From an uncultured Eubacteriales bacterium (GTDB lineage Bacteria > Bacillota > Clostridia > Monoglobales > Monoglobaceae): a stretch of DNA of 64,000 nucleotides. Below are positions 19,171 to 27,344 of this stretch, piece by piece. The notes below the pieces were generated by a model that did not search any database, was not told the origin of the DNA, and saw nothing but the letters and a program-made list of their open reading frames with translations. A program made the position numbers and the translations under genes. The stretch is taken from contig CAJKEB010000002.1 of the NCBI GenBank assembly GCA_905198865.1, positions 12,133 through 76,132 of the forward strand, in the 5' to 3' direction. The first letter of the stretch is position 1. Every line of letters starts with the position of its first letter.

Positions 19171-19617
19171 TTAAATATCAAACACGAATTTAAGTCCGCC
19201 TATTGAGATTTCATCCTCGGGATCAAGAATAACTTCATGCTTTATTCTCTGACCGTTTACATGTGTACCGTTACGGCTTCCCAAATCCTCAAGATACCAT
19301 TCTCCGTCCTCGTACCATATTATCAAGTGTTTCTGTGATACAAACTTTTCGTTTATTATAATATCGCATTCGGGGCTTCTGCCTATAACCGCCTCGCCGT
19401 ATATATTGTATCTGCGCTTGAGCGGTGATGTCAATTCTATTCCCGGCTTTATCAGTCTTAAGCTGGCACAGGCAGTGTCGTTAATGCTGTTATCTTCAAA
19501 TCTGCTCATCTTCTTGACATCAAGATATATAAGCCTTATGACAAACAATATGAAAACATAAATTATGACAGTAAACACATAGCTTAATATAGTAGAAATA
19601 AAGCCCGATATTGTCAT
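19171..19617 (-). CDS. Membrane-anchored FHA-domain protein
   Basis: A 148-aa protein with a single N-terminal transmembrane segment (about residues 7-29) and a cytoplasmic forkhead-associated domain at about 72-148. The FHA core residues that contact phosphothreonine are present: GRSPECDI (Gly-Arg), VSQKH (Ser and His), and GSRNGTHVNG. It probably recruits a phosphorylated partner to the wall-synthesis machinery encoded just downstream (SEDS and PBP). This arrangement is well known in Actinobacteria and Clostridia next to Ser/Thr kinases, although no kinase gene is in this window. ATG 19617 with AAAGGAG. The 42-nt gap to the upstream 770-aa gene suggests co-transcription. Confidence 0.88.
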   Translation of the reverse strand: MTISGFISTILSYVFTVIIYVFILFVIRLIYLDVKKMSRFEDNSINDTACASLRLIKPGIELTSPLKRRYNIYGEAVIGRSPECDIIINEKFVSQKHLIIWYEDGEWYLEDLGSRNGTHVNGQRIKHEVILDPEDEISIGGLKFVFDI

Positions 19618-19659
19618 ATTACATTCTCCTTTCCCTATTGCTTTATACCGATTAGGTTA

Positions 19660-21972
19660 TCAGTACTCGTTCCAGTAATCATCGTCTCCGCCTGCATCCT
19701 CAGCATTTTCATTTACAATCTTATGCTTTTTCTGCATCAGCCATAATAGAATAGCAAATATTATTCCGACAGCAAGACAGCCGAGATAGATATACATTAT
19801 AGGCTGCACCTCAAACTTCATTGTCGAAATCGGGTTATAAAATGTAACAGCGGATTTATAGCCGTCCTCATCTGCGTCAAATTCTGTCGGACTGACCTCG
19901 CACATCCTCACAAACAGTCGGTATAAAAACTCCGCAGCTGTTTTACGGTCTAACCGATTTTCCTGCGCCGTCAAAGCCATACCATCATTGATGATTCCCT
20001 CTCTTGCGCCAAGCGCAAGGTTACCCAATGATGACTTATCCATGTATTGTATATCCGGATAGTTTAAATATATACTTGCATAAGGTCGGTCGCTGTCTCC
20101 GCCCATATCGGGAACATAGTATTCCTTATAGTCCACAAGCAGCGCCATACTCAGCGCAAACGTATCCTCAAGACCGACAGCCGAATTGCCGTTAAACCTA
20201 AGACCTCCCTGGTCTGAGTAAAGCTTGATATTTGCCTCATCAATAGATGCGACATACATCGACTGCGGGTCGGATTCATCAACGTCATTATACATTGCAC
20301 GGGCGTCTGTATCGACTGTGAACATCATGCCTGACACAGCTCTTGCTGCGTCATAGTTTGAATACTGATCGTTCGGCTCAAAGCGTGTGCCCTTTGTCGC
20401 AAAATAATCCTTTGAGACAAGCATCTTTATATGCTCCTGCTGCTTTGAATCTATATCGCCTATATCCGAAATATCCGGCGTGTTGTTCTTGACCTTATAC
20501 AGACCCGATGTGTTGGTCTTGAACTCAAGAGCCTTGTTCTTTTCGTCAAATATTCCGCCTATGTTAAAATCTCGTCCATCACTGGTTGTATATACACTGT
20601 CATACTTATCCTGAGCCGGGATAGAAAAGTTGACCTTTATCGGAAGTTTGTCGATCTGATTATTCTCAGAATCAAAAAACTTGATTATATATCCGTTGCC
20701 TACCGCAGCTCCCATCTCAATTGTAAAGGTTCCGTATGTTTCAATCAGCTTGTTGCAGGTCGCCTTATCCATTATTATGCTGTGATTATTATCCCCGATA
20801 AGAATACGCATATATGAGATATTCATATCATCACGGCAAAGCTCGCTGTCGAACACAATACGCGGCGCTGAATCTTCGTTTAGACCCCGTACAATAATCT
20901 GCACCGGAACAATTATTTTCTTGTTTGGTCTTATACCTTTATCGGTAACTCTCTTCCAAAGCGTATCGCTTGTCTTGTCCGCGGCAACAGCCGAATCTCT
21001 GATAGAATCAAGCGTCAGCGTTACTGCGTTATTTTCAGCCGTAATTTCAGCCTTTGAATTCCTGATACAAGCCGAGGTTATATAAGCGGCAATATCGTTT
21101 ACTCCCGGTCCGCTCGGAGAGTCTGCGCCAAGTCTTTCCAATATTTCAGCCAGATAATTGTCGTATTCTTCAACACTGCTGAAGTCCTCGGTTCGACTGT
21201 AGTCTATAGTAACGTTCGACACAGCCTCCGAACCGTTCTTTGCGTCTTCAAGAAATCCCATTTTGATATACTTGTCGTCAAGTGACGATACTGTTCCGAT
21301 TTCGGCTGCGACATATCCGCACGACGTATCGCCATCCTTAAGCTTTGCATAGTAAAGCGAGCCGTTATGCTTACCGCTGCCGGATTCGAGATACTCAGGT
21401 ATATAATGAACAAGGTATCCGCCTTCTTTCAGCTTTGCAAAATATTGTATCTTACAGCTCTCCGGCGACCATGTCCACATTGTATCATTTGGATTTTGCT
21501 GGGGCGGATGATAATTTCCGTCAGTATGGTCTATATAATAATCATCAGCAGCATTTCTGACCGCATCCGGTGTTGTGCTTAAGCCGAATGTATTCTTTAC
21601 ACAGCTTTGCAGGTTATCCGGTGTAACAGTCTTTGTGTTTCCGCTTATCGGAGCGTTAGGGTTCTGTCTGTCGCGCTTGCTGTATGCCAAATACTGCCAC
21701 CATATTATCTCAGACATTTTTTTAGTCCAGTTGTCAGTATCAAATACAACCTTTCCGCCGTTCTCTCCCTCAAAATCCGTAGTATAACATGCTCCGAAGC
21801 GGCACAAATAGTCGCTCAGAGATGTTCTTGCTTCAGAGCTTAATGTATATGTAATATCCGTATATTCTTTTTCAGGTTCTTCATCAGCCGCAACAGTCAG
21901 GCACAGCGTGTTTGTAATAACCATAATAATCATAACAACCGGTAATCCGCTGCATATTAGCTTTTTAAACAT
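19660..21972 (-). CDS. Exported membrane-anchored protein of unknown function with degenerate SLH-like C-terminal region
   Basis: 770 aa. The signal peptide is about residues 1-29, a large extracytoplasmic region follows, then one transmembrane segment at about 725-746 and a short cytoplasmic tail rich in Lys then Asp. Residues 30-260 include a compact Trp/Tyr-rich domain; the middle is a series of beta-rich segments. At about 500-720 the pattern RFEPNDQYSNYDAARAV and GIINDG-LDRKTAAEFLYRLF resembles strongly diverged SLH repeats (G-I-N-G, R-AA-L). The full protein is not recognised. It begins the unit that continues with FHA, SEDS and PBP genes, so a role in envelope assembly or sensing is inferred. 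ATG 21972 behind AGAGGA. Confidence 0.6.
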   Translation of the reverse strand: MFKKLICSGLPVVMIIMVITNTLCLTVAADEEPEKEYTDITYTLSSEARTSLSDYLCRFGACYTTDFEGENGGKVVFDTDNWTKKMSEIIWWQYLAYSKRDRQNPNAPISGNTKTVTPDNLQSCVKNTFGLSTTPDAVRNAADDYYIDHTDGNYHPPQQNPNDTMWTWSPESCKIQYFAKLKEGGYLVHYIPEYLESGSGKHNGSLYYAKLKDGDTSCGYVAAEIGTVSSLDDKYIKMGFLEDAKNGSEAVSNVTIDYSRTEDFSSVEEYDNYLAEILERLGADSPSGPGVNDIAAYITSACIRNSKAEITAENNAVTLTLDSIRDSAVAADKTSDTLWKRVTDKGIRPNKKIIVPVQIIVRGLNEDSAPRIVFDSELCRDDMNISYMRILIGDNNHSIIMDKATCNKLIETYGTFTIEMGAAVGNGYIIKFFDSENNQIDKLPIKVNFSIPAQDKYDSVYTTSDGRDFNIGGIFDEKNKALEFKTNTSGLYKVKNNTPDISDIGDIDSKQQEHIKMLVSKDYFATKGTRFEPNDQYSNYDAARAVSGMMFTVDTDARAMYNDVDESDPQSMYVASIDEANIKLYSDQGGLRFNGNSAVGLEDTFALSMALLVDYKEYYVPDMGGDSDRPYASIYLNYPDIQYMDKSSLGNLALGAREGIINDGMALTAQENRLDRKTAAEFLYRLFVRMCEVSPTEFDADEDGYKSAVTFYNPISTMKFEVQPIMYIYLGCLAVGIIFAILLWLMQKKHKIVNENAEDAGGDDDYWNEY

Positions 21973-22166
21973 ATCATTTCCTCTTTTTCTGTTTATTAAT
22001 ATTCTGCAACCTCAATTTATGTATACATATCCATTTTAATACTTTTTATATTATACCACAATTCTGCGGAATTTCAATATGTTTTTTATATTTAGCCTTA
22101 TAATGCGGCTACTTTAACAAATAATACTTATTGCTCTGTATAACCCGACTTTCCCAAAAATAAAAA

Positions 22167-22190
22167 GAGAGACCCAAAAATGGGTCTCTC
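22167..22190 (-). terminator. Terminator after the cohesin-like/SLH gene
   Basis: The 10-bp arms GAGAGACCCA/TGGGTCTCTC with an AAAA loop are followed by TTTTTATTTTT on the minus strand. Confidence 0.9.
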
Positions 22191-22215
22191 TGAAAAACGA
22201 TTCAATTTAATCGAA

Positions 22216-23895
22216 TTATTTAGCTTCAGGAGTAGCTGTTGCTGTTGCTTCAGGTTCTGCTGTTGCTTCAGGAGCAGCTGTTGCTTCGGGAGCAGTTGTT
22301 GCTTCAGGAACAACTTTTACACTAACATATACTCTGTCAAGAAGTGCAGCAGATTCTGCTCTTGTTGCGTTGTTCTTCGGATTGAATGCGCCGTTCTCAT
22401 CACCTGTGAGGTAACCAGCTTCTACTAAAGCAGCAACATACGGCAGTGCATAGCTTTCAATGCTTGCAGTGTCTGTAAAGCTTACTGCTTCTGTTGAAGT
22501 TGTTCCATACTGACGACCGATGATTGTAGCCATCTGCTCACGTGTAATATTTTCATCCGGTCCAAATTCTGTATCAGTTATACCCTGAACGATACCTGCT
22601 TCTGAAGCAGCAATTACGTAAGGCGCAAACCAGTCACTATCTGATACATCTGAGAACGGAGATACAGTTGAAGTAGCTGTAAGACCAAAGATACCTACAG
22701 CCATCTTTGTGAACTCTGCACGAGTTACGTTTGATTCAGGCATAAACTGTGTAGCTGTTACGCCGTTTACGATACCGTTGTTGTAAAGATCCATGATGTA
22801 ATCATAACCCCAGTATGTAGTGGGAACGTCTTCAAATACTACAGTGCTCGGTGCTACTGTAGGCTCTGTGCCAGGAGCAGTTGTAGGCTCTGTACCAGGA
22901 GCAGCTGTTGCCGGAGCAGGTGTTGTTACACCCGTTGAGCCGGTTGTGAGTCCTGAGTTACCTGATGAACTGCTTGCTGTAGACATCTTCTTGTCAATAG
23001 TGTATACTTCTTCGTCATTATACAATACGCTGATGTTGAAGCTTTCGCCCTTAGCAGCAACTTTTTCCATTTCATCAGCTGTAACTGTTACCTTGATCTT
23101 TGTCTCGCCTGCCGGGAATGTTACTTCCTTAACAGTCGGTGCAGCGCCTTCAACTGCAGGTGTAAGAATAACCTTTACAGTAGCTTCTTCGCTTGCATCT
23201 GTTCTGGTGATTGTTACAGAGAAGTCTTTACCAACTACAGCTGAAGATGTAGAAGGCTTAATAGCCTGCGGTTCCGGTGTAGCTGTAGGAGCTGCTGTAG
23301 GAGCTACTGTAGGAGCTGCTGTAGGAGCTGCTGTCGGCTGTCCCGGAGCTGCTGTAGGAGCTGCTGTAGGAGCCGCTGTCGGAACAGGTGCGCTACCGCC
23401 AACTTTTACTGTAGCATTAGTAATATCAGCATCAAAAGCTTCCATTGACAATGTGTTTCCGTTGAAGTTTACACCACCAATAGTGTAATCACCAGAAGCA
23501 GTAGACTTAGCTGTCAATGTAACAACTGCTATATTAGCCTTTGTGCCTGTCAGGCTCATTATACTTCCTACACCAAACTGACCACCCTTAGAAAAATTAG
23601 GTGTAACGTCTGTGAGTGCTTCCCAGTTCGGGTCGATGCTCTTAACAACTGCATCAAAAGCATCCTTGTCATATACAAACTCAAATGTTGCATTACCCTG
23701 AACAAACGGACCTGCTGCCTTAGGTGTAAAGTCTATAGAAACATCAACAGATTCACCTGCAGCAATTGTTGTCTTATCAGCTGTAAATGTCAAGTCAATC
23801 AACTTATCGCCAGCAGCAAATGCACTGATTGACATGAGACTTAACAACATAGCCACTGCCATAACGACAGCTGTTATTCTTTTAAAATTTCTCAT
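22216..23895 (-). CDS. Cohesin-like and SLH-domain surface anchoring protein
   Basis: 559 aa. The signal peptide ends at AFA (about residue 27). Residues about 31-167 form a cohesin-like beta-sandwich: it opens DLTFTADKTTIAAGESVDVSI, then GNATFEFVYDKDAFD, SGDYTIGGVNF, and a final TVKVGG strand, the layout of type I/II cohesins. A (PTAA)n linker follows, then a Calx-beta-like domain at about 208-300, a second linker with PGTEPT repeats, and three SLH domains at about 353-535 (FEDVPTTYWGYD, VTRAEF, ITREQM, ATRAESAA). A PEAT-rich tail ends the protein. Cohesin plus SLH is the plan of cellulosome anchoring scaffoldins, and the gene just upstream encodes a dockerin protein. The cohesin call is by pattern only. 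ATG 23895. Confidence 0.75.
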   Translation of the reverse strand: MRNFKRITAVVMAVAMLLSLMSISAFAAGDKLIDLTFTADKTTIAAGESVDVSIDFTPKAAGPFVQGNATFEFVYDKDAFDAVVKSIDPNWEALTDVTPNFSKGGQFGVGSIMSLTGTKANIAVVTLTAKSTASGDYTIGGVNFNGNTLSMEAFDADITNATVKVGGSAPVPTAAPTAAPTAAPGQPTAAPTAAPTVAPTAAPTATPEPQAIKPSTSSAVVGKDFSVTITRTDASEEATVKVILTPAVEGAAPTVKEVTFPAGETKIKVTVTADEMEKVAAKGESFNISVLYNDEEVYTIDKKMSTASSSSGNSGLTTGSTGVTTPAPATAAPGTEPTTAPGTEPTVAPSTVVFEDVPTTYWGYDYIMDLYNNGIVNGVTATQFMPESNVTRAEFTKMAVGIFGLTATSTVSPFSDVSDSDWFAPYVIAASEAGIVQGITDTEFGPDENITREQMATIIGRQYGTTSTEAVSFTDTASIESYALPYVAALVEAGYLTGDENGAFNPKNNATRAESAALLDRVYVSVKVVPEATTAPEATAAPEATAEPEATATATPEAK

Positions 23896-23949
23896 TATAG
23901 TTTAAAACCCCTTTCGTATTTTAGAACTTGTTATTTTTTGCTTTATCGA

Positions 23950-24822
23950 TTACTGAACCGGCTGTGGTAAAGTATCAATCTTACCTGCACCATACTGAAG
24001 AATTAACAAGGTATCAGCTGCATTAAATTTTCCATCCAAATTAACATCAGCACTTGTTTTCTGTTCTTCTGTCATCTCAATCTTACCTGCGCCAAACTGG
24101 AGTACAAGCAAAGTATCGGCTGCATTCCATTTGCCGTCACCGTTAACATCGCCATATACAACATCACCGCCCTGCTGAGCGTCAGCGAGCTTAATTGATG
24201 CAGCGTCAGGTGTAGCAACATCTGTACCGCCGATCTTTACAACGATAATGGAATCATCTGTATACTTGTCTGCAGCCAGCTTAAAGGTGTATGTACCACT
24301 TGCTTCACCTGCATACTGATTGATATAAGCAACCGGTGTAGTTGAAGTAAATCCAACTGTTGCGTCCGGTGTACCTGATGCCAAAGCAGTGATATCATAT
24401 ATAAAGAACGTCATCTGACTCTGAACGCTTGTAACTGTGAACGGAACGCTTACTTCATAGTAAGACTCTGTCTTTGAAGCAGATATTTTACCGATACTAA
24501 CGATTGAGCCGTCAACATCAGCCTGACCTGCAGCAGCTTCAACCTCTGCAGCTGCTTCGATATCAGCATTTGTGATTTCTTCTGTCTCAAGCGGAACAAC
24601 CACTTCCTGAGTCTCTTCTGTCGGTGCTTCTTCAGCTTCAGGCGCTTCTTCTGCTTCCTCTTTTGCTGTTTCTTCAACAGAAGCTTCAACTACGTCTGAA
24701 ACAACCGTATCCGGTTCAGCAGCAACTTCATCACCCTCAGCAAATGCAAGCATTGCGGTAGCTGAGAATACCATCATGGCAGCTGTGAGGGCAGCGCCAA
24801 ACTTAAAAATATTCTTTTTCAT
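23950..24822 (-). CDS. Secreted dockerin type I protein
   Basis: 290 aa. The signal peptide is residues 1-28 (AFA-EGD). An Ala/Glu/Val-rich low-complexity segment spans 30-100 and an Ig-like beta domain about 104-215. The C-terminal type I dockerin at 224-282 has two F-hand repeats: GDVNGDGKWNAADTLLVLQF and the near-copy ADVNLDGKFNAADTLLILQY. The calcium ligands D, N, D and D are at the expected positions, and both repeats carry N-A at the specificity positions. Dockerins bind cohesins, and the next gene in the same unit (54 nt downstream) has a cohesin-like domain with SLH anchor. No catalytic domain is present, so this protein may be an adaptor or a structural partner. ATG 24822 with AGGAGGA. 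Confidence 0.9.
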   Translation of the reverse strand: MKKNIFKFGAALTAAMMVFSATAMLAFAEGDEVAAEPDTVVSDVVEASVEETAKEEAEEAPEAEEAPTEETQEVVVPLETEEITNADIEAAAEVEAAAGQADVDGSIVSIGKISASKTESYYEVSVPFTVTSVQSQMTFFIYDITALASGTPDATVGFTSTTPVAYINQYAGEASGTYTFKLAADKYTDDSIIVVKIGGTDVATPDAASIKLADAQQGGDVVYGDVNGDGKWNAADTLLVLQFGAGKIEMTEEQKTSADVNLDGKFNAADTLLILQYGAGKIDTLPQPVQ

Positions 24823-25062
24823 TTAAATTTTTCCTCCTAATTTTGTTTTTGTTTTTTATAAAATCGTCGATTTCTTCCCAATTAAATCTGCAATTTCAAA
24901 ACTTCAAAATTCGAGGTTATCCTCCTTTCCCCAAAAAATATGTGAACAATGCGCCTTATGCTGTGCACCTTAAACCCGCGGAATCAACCGTTTTAATGCC
25001 GAATCCACAGTGTTTAAGAGCAGAAAGTTAACGCATTTTATTTATTTTTCTTTACTATTACA
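24823..25062 (-). other. Long 5' leader of the dockerin/cohesin unit
   Basis: About 240 nt lie between the predicted start site and ATG 24822. On the sense strand it holds a GC-richer block (around 24945-25010) and a GGAGG-ATAA-CCTC hairpin near 24912-24927 that would sequester a Shine-Dalgarno-like sequence. No known riboswitch consensus was recognised and no short coding frame follows that GGAGG. Confidence 0.35.
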
Positions 25063-25069
25063 CGTTAGT

Positions 25070-25098
25070 ATTATACTACGCTTTGCCGAAAATTTCAA
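25070..25098 (-). promoter_or_regulatory. Promoter of the dockerin/cohesin unit
   Basis: On the minus strand TTGAAA (25093-25098) and TATAAT (25070-25075) have a 17-nt spacer. It is divergent from the apbE promoter about 50 nt away. Confidence 0.75.
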
Positions 25099-25145
25099 CC
25101 CCTTTTTTAAAATTTCTTATTTTTTTTCAAAATTATTAAAATAAG

Positions 25146-25173
25146 TTGACATTTTCATATTTTGGGCTATAAT
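25146..25173 (+). promoter_or_regulatory. Consensus promoter positioned for a leaderless apbE mRNA
   Basis: Perfect TTGACA (25146-25151) and TATAAT (25168-25173) hexamers are separated by 16 nt. The apbE ATG begins at 25180, seven bases after the -10 box, exactly where transcription should start. No Shine-Dalgarno lies between. Confidence 0.75.
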
Positions 25174-25179
25174 TACCTT

Positions 25180-26157
25180 ATGAAAAATACAAAGCTCAAA
25201 TATCAATTTCTTTATCTATTCATATATATTACAATACTCTTATCTATAACGGGATGCTCAGGCTACCGCTCAGGCACAGCGACTGACACCGAGTTTATTC
25301 TCGACACGGTATGCACTGTTTCAGTCACCGGAGCGAGCGACCCCGGCGCTGTTATTTCGGATGCGTTCAGCTTAGCCAAAGATATTCAAAACAAAATTGA
25401 TTATTACAACGAGAGTTCAACCGTATCAAAGTTCAACTCTGCCCCGGCAAACTCACCCATATCACTCGATGACGATACTTTTGAAATCATAAAATGCGCT
25501 CTTGAAATTTCGGAGTCGTCCGGCGGAGCATTTGATATCACGATTGCACCGATTACAGACCTATGGGATTTCAAATCCGACAATCCCGTGCCGCCGAATG
25601 ACGAACAAATCGAAAACGCTCTTGCCTTTGTCGGTTATAAAAATCTTATACTTGATGTGGAAAACAAAACTCTTGCCAAAGCGAAAGATGGTATCAAGAT
25701 TAATCTCGGCGGATGCGGAAAGGGCTATGTTTGCGAAAAAATCACCAAAATGATAAATAATAAGTATCCCGATGCATTTGTTATAATCGATCTGGGAGGA
25801 AACACAGGCGTATCCGGCAGCAATCCGAGGCACAAGGACGGACATACCACCGTTGGAATTCAGGAGCCTTTTGAAGATTCCGGCGTATACAAGCAAACGG
25901 TTGACATATACTCCGGACAGAGTGTGGTAACCAGCGGAACATATCAGCGGCATTTTTATTACAATGACAAAAACTACCATCATATTATTGACCCTGAAAG
26001 CGGTTATCCTGCTGAGACGGGTTCGAGCAGTGTCACTGTCATTTCAGACTCGTCGCTTCTTGCCGACTGTCTGTCTACCGCATGCTTTGTACTCGGCGAA
26101 GAACAGGGGACCGCTCTTGCGGAAAAGTACGGAGCAGATATTATATGGATTGAATAA
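25180..26157 (+). CDS. apbE: FAD:protein FMN transferase lipoprotein (ApbE)
   Basis: 325 aa from ATG 25180. The N-terminus has a basic start, a hydrophobic segment and the lipobox ITGC, so it is a membrane-attached extracytoplasmic lipoprotein. ApbE proteins use FAD and Mg2+ to attach FMN covalently to Thr or Ser of flavoproteins such as Rnf/Nqr subunits. Family motifs seen: SGGAFDITIAPI, INLGGCGKGYVCEKI, FVIIDLGGN, a TSGTYQRHF segment, and HHIIDPESGYPAE with the metal-binding region near the C-terminus. The TTG at 25162 would extend the frame but has no ribosome binding site and would lie inside the promoter. The amidohydrolase gene follows after 14 nt. Confidence 0.92.
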   Translation: MKNTKLKYQFLYLFIYITILLSITGCSGYRSGTATDTEFILDTVCTVSVTGASDPGAVISDAFSLAKDIQNKIDYYNESSTVSKFNSAPANSPISLDDDTFEIIKCALEISESSGGAFDITIAPITDLWDFKSDNPVPPNDEQIENALAFVGYKNLILDVENKTLAKAKDGIKINLGGCGKGYVCEKITKMINNKYPDAFVIIDLGGNTGVSGSNPRHKDGHTTVGIQEPFEDSGVYKQTVDIYSGQSVVTSGTYQRHFYYNDKNYHHIIDPESGYPAETGSSSVTVISDSSLLADCLSTACFVLGEEQGTALAEKYGADIIWIE

Positions 26158-26171
26158 AAAAGGAGAAGTAC

Positions 26172-27341
26172 ATGAAATTAAAATTAATTATAAACGCAGA
26201 TATACTGACAATGGATTCATCAGATACGGAATTTAAGAACGGATATATAGTAATTCAGAACAAAAAGATTGCAAAGGTCGGACAAATGTCGGAATATGAC
26301 CCAAGCGAATATACAGACTGCGGAGCTGAAATAATTGACGCAGGTCAGAGGCTCGTGACGCCGGGGCTTATCGACGCTCACTCACATCTGGGAATGTGGG
26401 AGGACGGTCTGAACTTTGAGGGTGACGATGGCAACGAGGACACAGACCCATGCACTCCGCATCTTCGGGCAATCGACGCCGTAAACCCGATGGAAAACGC
26501 CTTCAGCGAAGCTTTTGCCGCCGGCATAACGACTGTTATCACCGGACCGGGAAGCGCAAACCCAATCGGCGGACAGCCTGCGGCGATAAAGACTTACGGC
26601 AGGCGGATTGACGATATGATAATAAAAGCACCGGTCGGAATAAAGATTGCTCTCGGTGAAAATCCTAAATCAACATACAACGACAAGAGCCAGACCCCTA
26701 TCACACGAATGGCAACCGCCTCGATTATTCGGGAAAGTCTGCAAAAAGCATGTGATTACTTAAAAAACCTTGAAGAATATGAAAAAAATCCCGACGAAGA
26801 TGAAAAACCGGAATATGACATCAAGTCAGAAGCTCTTATTCCTGTACTAAAAGGCGAAATTCCCCTGCATGCACACGCACACCGCGCAGATGATATATTC
26901 ACTGCAATACGTATCGCAGAAGAATTCGGCGTGAAGCTTGTTTTGGTTCACTGCACCGAGGGGCATATGATTGCCGAAGAATTAAAAGCAGAAGGATACC
27001 CTGTCCTGCTCGGACCTATTCTGACCGACCGCAGCAAGCCCGAACTGAAAAATCAGAGCGAGGCAACGCCGGCAGTACTGTCGGCGCAGGGCTTATGCAC
27101 GGCAATAATAACCGACCACCCTGAAACGCCCGAAAAATACCTTCCGCTATGTGCGGCAATGGCGGTAAAGCACGGTATGGACAGAAGCGAAGCATTGAGA
27201 GCAATAACTGTAAATCCGGCAAAAATCTGCGGTATTGATTCGCGTGTCGGCTCGATTGAAGCCGGCAAGGACGCAGATTTAGTAATTTGGGACGGGAATC
27301 CGCTGGATATTATGACCAAACCATATAAAGTGATTGTTTAG
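26172..27341 (+). CDS. Amidohydrolase-superfamily protein (imidazolonepropionase-like)
   Basis: A 389-aa cytoplasmic metal-dependent hydrolase. The N-terminal beta-sandwich strands (NADILTMD, GYIVIQNKKIAKVG) are followed by the barrel with the metal-binding DAHSHLG motif (His-x-His, about residue 68). HAHAHRADD near residue 231 and LVHCTEG near 257 supply further His ligands, and TDHPE near 315 the conserved Asp. The C-terminal VGSIEAGKDADLVIWDGNP completes the composite sandwich. The subgroup resembles imidazolonepropionase-like or dipeptidase-like amidohydrolases of Clostridia, with no firm substrate. RBS AAAAGGAG before ATG 26172, probably co-transcribed with apbE. The stop lies 3 nt from the convergent recQ stop. 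Confidence 0.85.
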   Translation: MKLKLIINADILTMDSSDTEFKNGYIVIQNKKIAKVGQMSEYDPSEYTDCGAEIIDAGQRLVTPGLIDAHSHLGMWEDGLNFEGDDGNEDTDPCTPHLRAIDAVNPMENAFSEAFAAGITTVITGPGSANPIGGQPAAIKTYGRRIDDMIIKAPVGIKIALGENPKSTYNDKSQTPITRMATASIIRESLQKACDYLKNLEEYEKNPDEDEKPEYDIKSEALIPVLKGEIPLHAHAHRADDIFTAIRIAEEFGVKLVLVHCTEGHMIAEELKAEGYPVLLGPILTDRSKPELKNQSEATPAVLSAQGLCTAIITDHPETPEKYLPLCAAMAVKHGMDRSEALRAITVNPAKICGIDSRVGSIEAGKDADLVIWDGNPLDIMTKPYKVIV

Positions 27342-27344
27342 TTT

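Noticed and set aside
22820..23488. 222-codon plus-strand frame opposite the cohesin-like gene
   Set aside because: It arises from the repetitive linker codons read backwards (Gly/Ala/Val repeats) and has no start signals.
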